A DNA stretch of 22,558 bases, from the NCBI GenBank assembly GCA_903836325.1, contig CAILQE010000030.1, positions 1 to 22,558 of the forward strand, written 5' to 3'. Every line of letters begins with the position of its first letter. The first letter of the stretch is position 1. The notes beneath the pieces were generated by a model. It worked only from the letters and a program-made list of their open reading frames with translations, did no database searches and was not told the origin of the DNA. This document shows positions 1 to 7,129 of the stretch, in pieces. The DNA comes from an uncultured Candidatus Saccharibacteria bacterium. GTDB taxonomy: Bacteria > Patescibacteriota > Saccharimonadia > Saccharimonadales > UBA4665. A program made the position numbers and the translations under genes.

Positions 1-36
1 ATATTAGATATTTTAATATAGTATTAACTTAGAAAC

Positions 37-762
37 ATGGAAAAGTTATCAATTGTAATTCCAGCTTTAAATGAAGAGCTTCGTCTGCCAGGTACTCTTA
101 AAGAACTTTCAGTTTACTTAGAAGATAATATTAAAGATTACGAACACGAAATCATAGTAGTTGTTCCTATTGGAACAGATAACACTCTCGAAATCGCTAA
201 AGAATATAAGGAAGTATTTGATTGTGAATACCAGATAGTTGAGCCTGGGCCTAAATTAGGTAAAGGCAGAGATGTAAGATCGGGTGTTATGTCGGCAACA
301 GGAGATAAAATAATCTTTATGGATGCAGATCTTGCGACCCCTCTTCATCACGTATCTCAATTATTAAGGGGGTTATCTGACGAAAAGAGTATGGCAATAG
401 GATCTAGGAATCTTAATGCTATGCATACATCAAGATTAAGATCATTAGTATCTAGATTGGGCAATTTAGCATCTAAACTTTTAGTTGGCGTGTATTACGA
501 AGACACGCAGTGTGGTTTCAAAGGATTCACTAAAGAATCTGCCGAAATAATATTCAATAAACAAACCATAACAGGATGGGCATTTGATATCGAACTTTTA
601 ACTATAGCAAAAAGAAATAATATAAATATTTCTGTTATACCAATTCATGATTGGATCGATGTTCCAGGTGGAAATATAACAGATAATGTTTTAAGCTCTA
701 GTATTAATACTCTTAGAGAACTTCTGAAAATTAGATTCAATATTATTCGTGGTAAATATTAA
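37..762 (+). CDS. GT2 family glycosyltransferase, polyprenyl/dolichyl-phosphate sugar synthase-like
   Basis: A 241-aa GT-A fold glycosyltransferase of family 2. Such enzymes move glucose or mannose from a nucleotide sugar to a polyprenyl phosphate at the inner face of the membrane. The N-terminus shows the family's SIVIPALNEE stretch (about residues 5-14). The metal- and nucleotide-binding DAD is at 96-98 within IIFMDADLATP. A TQCGFKGF segment lies near 157-164 and GWAFDIELL near 180-188, both seen in ALG5/DPM1-type enzymes. There is no C-terminal membrane domain, so it is the short soluble or peripheral form. It converges on a GT-C mannosyltransferase, which suggests it makes that enzyme's lipid-linked donor (inference). 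No Shine-Dalgarno precedes the ATG. A TATAGT at 17-22 could be a -10 giving a very short leader, but the window edge hides the rest. The choice between Glc and Man cannot be made from sequence. Confidence 0.88.
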   Translation: MEKLSIVIPALNEELRLPGTLKELSVYLEDNIKDYEHEIIVVVPIGTDNTLEIAKEYKEVFDCEYQIVEPGPKLGKGRDVRSGVMSATGDKIIFMDADLATPLHHVSQLLRGLSDEKSMAIGSRNLNAMHTSRLRSLVSRLGNLASKLLVGVYYEDTQCGFKGFTKESAEIIFNKQTITGWAFDIELLTIAKRNNINISVIPIHDWIDVPGGNITDNVLSSSINTLRELLKIRFNIIRGKY

Positions 763-1883
763 TGCGTTACAAAACCTGCGGCAAATAGAATTACGCTGTA
801 TGTCCATAAACTTGATAAAATCATAAGTGAGATAAATTGAGATTCGATCTTATTTTTTAAGTAGTCGAAGAACATTAGTTGCATAGGAAAAGCCATTAGA
901 GTATATCGTGCGAATCCATCGAATTGGCCCCCTATTAACGGTATCGCTATGAATAATAATGTGTAGAATGAAAAACTTCTCTTTCGTTTGTACCAATATA
1001 TAACTGTAGTGATAAGTGAGATAAGTAAGAAAAGGTCTAAGATACTAATCGAATCATAGCTATACCAAATCTTATTTTTTAGCCAATGATGAACTGTCTG
1101 GGAGTGCACGAATTCAAATGGGTTATTGAATTTTATCCATAGGTAAATTGAATATGCAATTACACCTATTGAACCTATAGCTCCTACCGCTAAGGATTTA
1201 AGCTTGCTAACTTTTTCTTCGAATAACATTAAAACGACTATAGGAATTAAGAAAAATCCAGTTATATGTGCAGCTGTTGCCAGAATGGTTAATAATGCTG
1301 TAAGAATTAGCTTCTTTTTAAAAGCAAAATATATAGCAGCTAATGCAAATAATGCATACAGGCTTTCCGTATATACACACAGTAGATATATGCCACTTGG
1401 AAATAAGACGAAATATAGAGCAGATTTGATTAAAGTTAAATTATCTTTTATTTTGGTGTTACTTCTAGAATAGTATTCCTTCACTATTGAGACGTAGAAG
1501 TATATTGCTCCCCATAGTGCTAACCAAGTAATTATTAAACCCGATATAAGATAAGATTTTACGATAACGTGAACTAATTTAATTAAAATAGGATAAAGAG
1601 GAAAAAAACCTGTCAGGAATTTATCATCGTATCCTTTATTTGCAATACTTATATAATCAGCTCCATCCCAGTTGGCTAAGTATTTTAGAGGATTATTTTC
1701 AAGATGATAATGAGATGCTGGGACTATATTGGGTTTAACTAATCTATTGCTCTCAATGCTAATAAAAATACCTGTAGATACTACTATTAATGTAGTTAAT
1801 AAAGTAAATAACCATAATCTTTTATTGATATATAAATATAAATTATGTGAGTTGTTTTTGAATTTTGTTAATACATTGTTCAT
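759..1883 (-). CDS. PIG-V-like GT-C membrane mannosyltransferase
   Basis: A 374-aa polytopic membrane protein with roughly 8-9 hydrophobic segments, the first at about residues 23-43. After TM1 comes the extracytoplasmic motif WDGADYISIANKGY (72-85), followed by FFPLYP (93-98). This is the signature of the GPI mannosyltransferase 2 (PIG-V) type and related bacterial GT-C enzymes, in which the Asp is catalytic. The family uses a polyprenyl-phosphate-linked sugar to modify a glycolipid or protein on the outer side of the membrane. Its stop codon overlaps that of the GT2 gene by 4 bases (759-762), tail to tail. A good promoter (TTGATT-18-TATAAT) lies just upstream, with a predicted leader of about 10 nt and no Shine-Dalgarno. 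The acceptor is unknown. Confidence 0.85.
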   Translation of the reverse strand: MNNVLTKFKNNSHNLYLYINKRLWLFTLLTTLIVVSTGIFISIESNRLVKPNIVPASHYHLENNPLKYLANWDGADYISIANKGYDDKFLTGFFPLYPILIKLVHVIVKSYLISGLIITWLALWGAIYFYVSIVKEYYSRSNTKIKDNLTLIKSALYFVLFPSGIYLLCVYTESLYALFALAAIYFAFKKKLILTALLTILATAAHITGFFLIPIVVLMLFEEKVSKLKSLAVGAIGSIGVIAYSIYLWIKFNNPFEFVHSQTVHHWLKNKIWYSYDSISILDLFLLISLITTVIYWYKRKRSFSFYTLLFIAIPLIGGQFDGFARYTLMAFPMQLMFFDYLKNKIESQFISLMILSSLWTYSVILFAAGFVTH

Positions 1884-1900
1884 TTAAAATTTATCCCTAC

Positions 1901-1930
1901 ATTATATATTAGTTGTTGATGTTCAATCAA
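1901..1930 (-). promoter_or_regulatory. Sigma70-like promoter of the PIG-V-like gene
   Basis: Read on the minus strand, TTGATT (1930-1925) is separated by 18 bases from a perfect TATAAT (1906-1901). Transcription would begin near 1894, about 10 nt before the ATG at 1883. No Shine-Dalgarno is visible between them. It sits in the 219-bp divergent intergenic region 1884-2102, the longest gene-free stretch of the window, which is otherwise AT-rich and shows no other strong structure. Confidence 0.6.
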
Positions 1931-2043
1931 TGTTTTATAACATATTTTATGAATATATTTGTTTAGAATTATCTATTTAAATAATGATATAAAGAAAATA
2001 AACATTTATTATTTTAAAAGGACGTATATCTGAATTATTACGC

Positions 2044-2049
2044 TATAAT
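2044..2049 (+). promoter_or_regulatory. Candidate -10 box of the glucan operon
   Basis: TATAAT lies 53 bases ahead of the ATG of the glycogen-synthase-like gene. I see no convincing -35 at 16-18 bases and no TGn extension, so the call is tentative. Transcription from it would give a leader of about 47 nt containing an 8-codon open frame at 2080-2106. Confidence 0.4.
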
Positions 2050-2102
2050 ACATAGTGGTAATGTTTAATTAACAAGGAGATGGATAGGATTAAAATTAAC
2101 AG

Positions 2103-3278
2103 ATGAAAGTACTGATGCTAGGATGGGAATTACCACCTCATAACAGTGGAGGTCTTGGTCAAGCATGTTTTGATATGTGCAAATCCCTATCAAATCAGAA
2201 TGTTGATATTGAATTTATACTACCCTACATAAGCAGTCACAATATTGATTTTATGAAAGTTACATCTGCTTTTAATCATACGGAATTACAGAAAAATGTA
2301 CTCCATCAGGCTTATGATTCAATAAATTATACTTATTCTTCTAAGGAACATGAACTATTTGAAGAAACCGTTGATGATCTTATTTCTGATAAAACTTTTG
2401 ATATAGTACACGCACACGACTGGTTGACTTTTAGAGCAGCTATAAGAATTAAAGAAAGAACAAATCTACCGATCATATTGCATGTTCATTCCATTGAATC
2501 AGATAGAGCTGGCGGTCAGAGAGGTAACGAACTTGTTCGAGATATAGAAGAATACTGTCTCAAGCTTGCCGATAAAGTTATTGCTGTCAGTGAACACACT
2601 AAACAAGCTATTATTAGAGAATATTCAGTACCTTCAGAAAATATAGAAGTAGTTCATAATTCTATCAATACTGATGATATAATCCCTCTTTCTGGAATTA
2701 ATTCCTATAGATATATCGAACTCATGAAAGAAAAAGGATATAAAGTAGCAGTTAATTTTGGTAGATTAACTATACAAAAAGGTTTGTCTAATCTCATTGA
2801 AGCTATGCATAAAGTTGTTGCTAAACATCCGAAAAGTTTACTTCTGATTATTGGTAGCGGAGAGCAATATTTTGATCTAATTAAATTATCTGCTGATTTA
2901 GGCATTTCTTCACATGTCTTATTTGCAGATTTTCAAAGAGGAAAAAAACTTAGAGACGGCATTGCTATCGGAGATTTATTTGTAATGCCTTCTATATCGG
3001 AGCCATTTGGGCTAACAGCACTCGAAGCAATCGGTTATGGTACTCCAGCGATGGTATCTAAACAATCCGGTGTTAGTGAAATAGTAAAGAATATGTTGAA
3101 AGTAGATTTCTGGGATATAGACGAAATGGCCAACAAAATAGCTACAGCTTTTGAAAATCCAGAATTACTTGATGAACTGCTAGATAAATCTAGTTCAGAA
3201 ATTCAAAATATTTCATGGGATCAATCTTCTATGAAAATAAAGAATTTATATGAAGTTCAATTAGGAGTGGGTTTCTAA
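2103..3278 (+). CDS. GT4/GT5-type glycosyltransferase, probable glycogen synthase
   Basis: A 391-aa GT-B enzyme. The N-terminal MKVLMLGWELPP followed by a Gly-rich SGGLGQA loop (about 15-21) is typical of glycogen and starch synthases. HAHDW (103-107) matches their conserved HxHDW motif. The C-terminal domain has NFGRLTIQKG (218-227), which holds the donor phosphate-binding Arg and Lys, and an EX7E motif (Glu300 and Glu308 in SEPFGLTALEA). The likely reaction is alpha-1,4-glucan elongation from ADP- or UDP-glucose, supported by the GH57 and GH15 genes behind it. An in-frame TAA at 2097 blocks any upstream extension, so the ATG at 2103 is firm. AAGGAG at 2074-2079 is too far away (23 bases) to serve this ATG. 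The stop overlaps the next start as TAATG. A GT4 enzyme with another substrate remains possible. Confidence 0.85.
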   Translation: MKVLMLGWELPPHNSGGLGQACFDMCKSLSNQNVDIEFILPYISSHNIDFMKVTSAFNHTELQKNVLHQAYDSINYTYSSKEHELFEETVDDLISDKTFDIVHAHDWLTFRAAIRIKERTNLPIILHVHSIESDRAGGQRGNELVRDIEEYCLKLADKVIAVSEHTKQAIIREYSVPSENIEVVHNSINTDDIIPLSGINSYRYIELMKEKGYKVAVNFGRLTIQKGLSNLIEAMHKVVAKHPKSLLLIIGSGEQYFDLIKLSADLGISSHVLFADFQRGKKLRDGIAIGDLFVMPSISEPFGLTALEAIGYGTPAMVSKQSGVSEIVKNMLKVDFWDIDEMANKIATAFENPELLDELLDKSSSEIQNISWDQSSMKIKNLYEVQLGVGF

Positions 3279-4486
3279 TGAGTAAAGCAATTATACTTTA
3301 TCTACATGCTCACCAGCCTTACAGATTAAGGCATTACACTGTCTTTGATAGCGGAGTTAACCATGATTACTTTAATTCACCTAAATCATCGAAAGCTAAT
3401 AACGAAGAAGTTCTTTTAAAAGTCGCACATAAATCTTATATACCCACCAATAAGCTTCTCATGAAACTCATCAAAGAAAATCCAAATTTTAAACTTAATC
3501 TTTCTATCACCGGAACATTGATAGATCAGCTTAAAGAATTTTCTCCCGAAGTACTTGAATCTTTTAAGGATTTAGTTGCTACAGGAAGTGTCGAGATAGT
3601 AGGAGAAACATATCAACATTCATTAGCATTTTTTTATTCGAGAAGTGAATTTGAAAATCAAGTTAAGATGCATGAAAAGTTGATTAAAGAAACTTTCCAT
3701 AAGATTCCTAGGGTATTTAGAAATACAGAGCTTTCTTATAACAATGATTTAGCACGTTGGGCTGACGATAAAGGCTATAATGCGATTATTACAGAAGGAT
3801 GGGATCCAATACTAGGTTGGAGAAGTCCTAACTTTGTATATCGTCCTACGGGCACAAGTAATATTAAGTTACTTATGAAGAACTATAAGCTTAGTGATGA
3901 TATAGCGTTTAGATTTGGTAACCAAGAATGGAATGAGCATCCATTAACCGCTGAAAAATATTCCCACTGGATTAGCGAAGAAAATAATGCTACAAATATT
4001 AATCTTTTTATGGACTATGAGACATTCGGTGAGCATCAATGGAAAGAAAGTGGTATATTCGATTTTCTTGAAAAGTTCCCTTCTGAATGGCTTAAAACAA
4101 AGGATCATACGTTTATGACTATATCTCAAGCTGTAAGACATTTTAATCCTGTTGATGAGATAGATGTGCCTAATACTATTACTTGGGCTGATACTGAAAG
4201 AGATCTTAGTGCATGGATTGGTAATTCTATGCAAGCAAATTCAATAAAAGCATTGTATGAAATAGAAAAAAAAGTTCTCAAATCTAAGGATGTTTCAATT
4301 ATTAAAGATTGGAGATTGCTTCAGACATCAGACCATTTCTACTACATGTGTACTAAATATTTCAATGATGGGGATATACACGCCTATTTCTCGCCTTACG
4401 ATAATCCTTACGAAGCATTTATGAATTTCATGAATGTTTTCAATGATCTTAAGTATAGGCTAATTCAGAAAGGTATAGACGCCTAA
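3278..4486 (+). CDS. Glycoside hydrolase family 57 alpha-glucan enzyme
   Basis: A 402-aa GH57 (beta/alpha)7-barrel protein. All five family motifs can be read. I: HAHQP (10-14). II: EIVGETYQHS (about 106-115). III: FRNTELSYN, with Glu151 as the expected nucleophile. IV: MDYETFGEH, with Asp246 as the expected acid/base. V: WADTERDLSAWIGN (303-316). GH57 includes alpha-amylases, 4-alpha-glucanotransferases, branching enzymes and amylopullulanases. At about 400 aa, with motifs of this kind, it most resembles the short archaeal alpha-amylase-like members. There is no signal peptide, so it acts in the cytoplasm. It is translationally coupled by TAATG to the synthase upstream. Its last two codons and stop form a small perfect hairpin with the following spacer (4478-4492). 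Confidence 0.93.
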   Translation: MSKAIILYLHAHQPYRLRHYTVFDSGVNHDYFNSPKSSKANNEEVLLKVAHKSYIPTNKLLMKLIKENPNFKLNLSITGTLIDQLKEFSPEVLESFKDLVATGSVEIVGETYQHSLAFFYSRSEFENQVKMHEKLIKETFHKIPRVFRNTELSYNNDLARWADDKGYNAIITEGWDPILGWRSPNFVYRPTGTSNIKLLMKNYKLSDDIAFRFGNQEWNEHPLTAEKYSHWISEENNATNINLFMDYETFGEHQWKESGIFDFLEKFPSEWLKTKDHTFMTISQAVRHFNPVDEIDVPNTITWADTERDLSAWIGNSMQANSIKALYEIEKKVLKSKDVSIIKDWRLLQTSDHFYYMCTKYFNDGDIHAYFSPYDNPYEAFMNFMNVFNDLKYRLIQKGIDA

Positions 4487-4492
4487 GGCGTC
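4478..4492 (+). repeat. Perfect 6-bp hairpin around the GH57 stop codon
   Basis: GACGCC-TAA-GGCGTC is a 6-bp all-matched, GC-rich stem whose 3-nt loop is exactly the UAA stop codon of the GH57 gene. No T-tract follows, so it does not look like an intrinsic terminator. It ends 6 bases before the candidate GTG start of the glucoamylase and includes the only AAGG nearby. Confidence 0.6.
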
Positions 4493-4498
4493 ATTTGG

Positions 4499-6427
4499 GT
4501 GGTTATGGGAAGACCTATTGTGCTTAGTAACGGCGAAATGTTTATTGGATTAAATAATTCTGGACTCGTGAATGATTTTTATTATCCATATGTCGGTTTA
4601 GATAATCTTAATAATGCCAGAATGAATCCACATAAAATAGGTTTATGGGTTGATGGGAATTTCTCTTGGGTAGATGATGGCAGCTGGGATATAAAAATGG
4701 AGTACGAAGCTGATGCCCTTATATCTAATATATTACTTAATAATAATTTTCTTGGTTTAAGTATAGTTATAAAAGATCTTATAGATCCTAGTTCAAATAT
4801 ATTCATAAGAAGATTAAAAATTATTAATAATGGTAAATTTAAAAAAGATGTACGACTTTTCATGCATCAGGTATTCGAGCTTTCTGATTCAGGCCGTGCA
4901 GATACTGCTCTTTTTGTTCCTGACGATAATTTCATACTAGATTACAAAGGTAAATATTCGTTGGCTATTTCCGGTAAAGATAGCAATGGTAAAAGTTTCG
5001 ATCAATGGGCTGTTGGTAACTGTGGGATAGAAAATAAATTAGGTACTTACGTGGATGCAACTGACGGAGAGTTATCACTAAATCCTGTTGAACATGGAGA
5101 AGTAGACAGTGTTATACGTTTCAAAAAAGATATAGAAGCTTCTTCTAGTGAAGATATTGATTATTGGGTTATCTCTACTTCATCCCAGTATGAAGCTGCT
5201 AATATGAATAAAATTTTAATGAATATGGATATGGATAAAATTCTTGCCGATTCAAGAGATTATTGGCAAAAATGGATACATGTAGGTGATGATAATAAGC
5301 CAGATAAATATCGCAGAGATATAGATCACAGTCTTATGATTATAAAAGCTCATATAGATGATAGAGGTTCGGTGTTAGCCAGTGGAGATTCCTCTATATT
5401 CAATTATGGAAGAGATTACTACTGTTATTGTTGGCCTAGAGATGCGGCATATGGACTTTGGCCTTTAATTAGATTAGGGTACTATGAGGAAGCTAAAAAC
5501 TTCTTCGAATTCGCTAGAGATACCATGCATAAAGATGGGTATTTAATGCATAAATATCAACCAGATCGAACTATAGGTAGTACTTGGCATCCGCTCATTC
5601 ATGGAAAACAAAAAGAATTGGCTATTCAAGAGGATGAAACAGCAACAGTAGTATTCATGATTGGTGAATTCTATAAAGCATCTGGAGATAAGAAATTTAT
5701 TGAACAAATTTATCATAGCTTCGTTTCTAAAGCTGCAAACTTCATGTGTTCTTATATTGATCAACAAACAGGACTACCACATGCATCGTATGATCTATGG
5801 GAGGAAAAATTCCTAACTAGCACATATACAGCATCTACCGTTATTTCGGCTCTCAAAGCTGCCTCATTAATGGCAAATGATATGAATCTAGCAGATGATT
5901 CAATCAAATACACTAAAGTTGCTGATTCCATATTCAATAATTTAGATAAGTTATATAACAAAGATGGATATTATTCTAAAGGTTTCCTTCTTCAACAAGA
6001 TGGTACCCTAATTTATGACAATAAAATAGATATATCTAGCTTATATGGAGTTTTTGCCTTTTCTGGGTTAGATATTACAGATTATCGTATTCAAAGTACT
6101 ATTAAGGCTGTCGAAAAAAGAATACTGAATAGATCTCCAAGTGGTGGTGTTATTAGGTATGAGTATGATGGATATTATTTATCAAAGAATCAATATCCAG
6201 GAAATCCATGGGGAGTAACGACTCTTCTATTGTCACAAGTTTATATAGCTAATAATGAAATTAATAAAGCTAAAGAATTATTAGATTGGGCTATACAAAA
6301 AGAACTGTCCACCGGTGCTATGAGTGAACAGTATGACCCAGAAGATTCTACTCCAATTGGAGTAACTCCACTAGTTTGGTCTCAAGCTCAAATGATTAAT
6401 ACAATACTTGATTTGAAGAATAAATAA
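4499..6427 (+). CDS. Glycoside hydrolase family 15 glucoamylase
   Basis: A 642-aa protein with the two-domain layout of bacterial and archaeal glucoamylases: an N-terminal beta-sandwich (about 1-250) and an (alpha/alpha)6 barrel (about 270-642). Barrel motifs include YYCYCWPRDAAYGL (307-320), IQEDETA (376-382), SYDLWEE (430-436), which holds the expected general acid Glu435, and AMSEQYDPE (607-615), which holds the expected general base Glu610. The reaction is release of beta-glucose from non-reducing ends of alpha-glucans. With no signal peptide it is probably intracellular and mobilises stored glucan. The start may be GTG at 4499 or ATG at 4505, two codons downstream. AAGG at 4485-4488 gives spacing of 10 or 16 bases, which favours the GTG, but the region is folded in a hairpin. 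It is the last gene of the glucan operon and ends 1 base from convergent rpmG. Confidence 0.92.
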   Translation: MVMGRPIVLSNGEMFIGLNNSGLVNDFYYPYVGLDNLNNARMNPHKIGLWVDGNFSWVDDGSWDIKMEYEADALISNILLNNNFLGLSIVIKDLIDPSSNIFIRRLKIINNGKFKKDVRLFMHQVFELSDSGRADTALFVPDDNFILDYKGKYSLAISGKDSNGKSFDQWAVGNCGIENKLGTYVDATDGELSLNPVEHGEVDSVIRFKKDIEASSSEDIDYWVISTSSQYEAANMNKILMNMDMDKILADSRDYWQKWIHVGDDNKPDKYRRDIDHSLMIIKAHIDDRGSVLASGDSSIFNYGRDYYCYCWPRDAAYGLWPLIRLGYYEEAKNFFEFARDTMHKDGYLMHKYQPDRTIGSTWHPLIHGKQKELAIQEDETATVVFMIGEFYKASGDKKFIEQIYHSFVSKAANFMCSYIDQQTGLPHASYDLWEEKFLTSTYTASTVISALKAASLMANDMNLADDSIKYTKVADSIFNNLDKLYNKDGYYSKGFLLQQDGTLIYDNKIDISSLYGVFAFSGLDITDYRIQSTIKAVEKRILNRSPSGGVIRYEYDGYYLSKNQYPGNPWGVTTLLLSQVYIANNEINKAKELLDWAIQKELSTGAMSEQYDPEDSTPIGVTPLVWSQAQMINTILDLKNK

Positions 6428-6428
6428 T

Positions 6429-6632
6429 CTATTTTCTAGGTTTAACTTCGTTACGACCTAAGTTCTTCTTAGTTTCAGTAAATACTACTCTTTTTCGTAG
6501 TTTAGGACTGTACTTTTTTAGTGATAGTTTGTCGGGAGTATTCATTGAATTCTTGGTAGTATAATAGATTCTCTCACCAGATTCTTCTGATACCATTCCA
6601 ATAATCTTTCTTTTATCGCCTTTTTTTGCCAT
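6429..6632 (-). CDS. rpmG: 50S ribosomal protein L33 (bL33)
   Basis: A 67-aa protein matching bL33: MAKKGDKRKIIGMVSEE, then IYYTTKN, NTPDKLSLKKY and LRKRVVFTETK. It has no cysteine, so it is the zinc-free form. A basic tail of about 12 residues (NLGRNEVKPRK) goes beyond the usual end of the family. The start is supported by AAGGA 8 bases upstream, and a good promoter lies at 6666-6694. It follows tRNA-Thr(GGT) on the same strand, as rpmG often lies beside tRNA genes. It converges on the glucoamylase gene with a single base between the stops. Confidence 0.93.
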   Translation of the reverse strand: MAKKGDKRKIIGMVSEESGERIYYTTKNSMNTPDKLSLKKYSPKLRKRVVFTETKKNLGRNEVKPRK

Positions 6633-6665
6633 TTATTCATCCTTGATATTAATTACTTTAATGTT

Positions 6666-6694
6666 ATTTTAACAGATTAGATTCATTTTTTCAA
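6666..6694 (-). promoter_or_regulatory. Promoter of rpmG
   Basis: On the minus strand TTGAAA (6694-6689) is 17 bases from TAAAAT (6671-6666), which is also preceded by TGT, an extended -10. It begins directly after the CCA end of tRNA-Thr(GGT). rpmG can therefore be transcribed on its own as well as by read-through from the tRNA. The predicted leader is about 26 nt and contains the Shine-Dalgarno. Confidence 0.6.
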
Positions 6695-6696
6695 TA

Positions 6697-6771
<75 letters not shown>

Positions 6772-6839
6772 TAATTTGTTTATTTATAAATGGTAGCAAA
6801 AAAACATAATATTTGCTAGAATTAACATCTATAAGTGTA

Positions 6840-6845
6840 TATAAT
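6840..6845 (+). promoter_or_regulatory. Candidate -10 for the tRNA-Thr(TGT)/tRNA-Tyr pair
   Basis: TATAAT lies 18 bases before the tRNA 5' end in the 92-bp divergent spacer between the two Thr tRNA genes. A second option is TATACT at 6852-6857, which would start transcription almost at the mature 5' end. No -35 at ideal spacing is visible for either. Confidence 0.4.
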
Positions 6846-6863
6846 AACAGATATACTTTTTGG

Positions 6864-6938
6864 GCCACCTTAGCTCAGTGGTAGAGCAACGGTTTTGTAA
6901 ACCGTCGGTCGTCGGTTCAAGTCCGACAGGTGGCTCCA
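6864..6938 (+). tRNA. trnT: tRNA-Thr(TGT)
   Basis: A 75-nt cloverleaf with encoded CCA. The acceptor GCCACCT/AGGTGGC is fully paired. Anticodon stem ACGGT/ACCGT encloses loop TTTGTAA, anticodon TGT, which reads ACA and ACG. T arm GTCGG-TTCAAGT-CCGAC, discriminator U. The tRNA-Tyr gene follows after only 7 bases (6939-6945), so the two are almost certainly one transcript. Confidence 0.96.
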
Positions 6939-6945
6939 TATGTAA

Positions 6946-7031
6946 GCAGGGATAGTGAAGCGGTCAAACACGGGAGACTGTAAATCTTTTGGCTTTCGCC
7001 TTCGGGGGTTCGAATCCCTCTCCCTGCACCA
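6946..7031 (+). tRNA. trnY: tRNA-Tyr(GTA)
   Basis: An 86-nt class II tRNA with encoded CCA. The acceptor GCAGGGA/TCCCTGC is perfectly paired and the T arm is GGGGG-TTCGAAT-CCCTC-like. The anticodon loop CTGTAAA gives GTA. The long variable arm (GGC-TTTC-GCC) is as expected for bacterial tRNA-Tyr. The anticodon stem has two G-U pairs. The 98 bases that follow, up to the convergent TPR gene, hold no clear terminator. Confidence 0.95.
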
Positions 7032-7129
7032 TTATTAATTCCGAATTTATACATGAAATATGATCGAAAAGTTAAATAATAATTCAAATCTAGAACAAGA
7101 CTTGTTTGCAGATTAATTATAAAAGATAC

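Noticed and set aside
1..20. ATATTA...TAATAT inverted repeat at the window start
   Set aside because: Six AT-only base pairs at the edge of the window, expected by chance.
1204..1473. 89-codon + strand frame inside the PIG-V-like gene
   Set aside because: Fully antisense to a well-supported membrane protein, and without a plausible start signal.
6783..6788. TATAAA on the minus strand as the -10 of tRNA-Thr(GGT)
   Set aside because: No -35 at proper spacing and no TGn; in such AT-rich DNA the match alone is not enough to call.
7060..7116. 18-codon frame after tRNA-Tyr on the + strand
   Set aside because: Too short, no Shine-Dalgarno, no recognisable family; expected by chance in AT-rich sequence.
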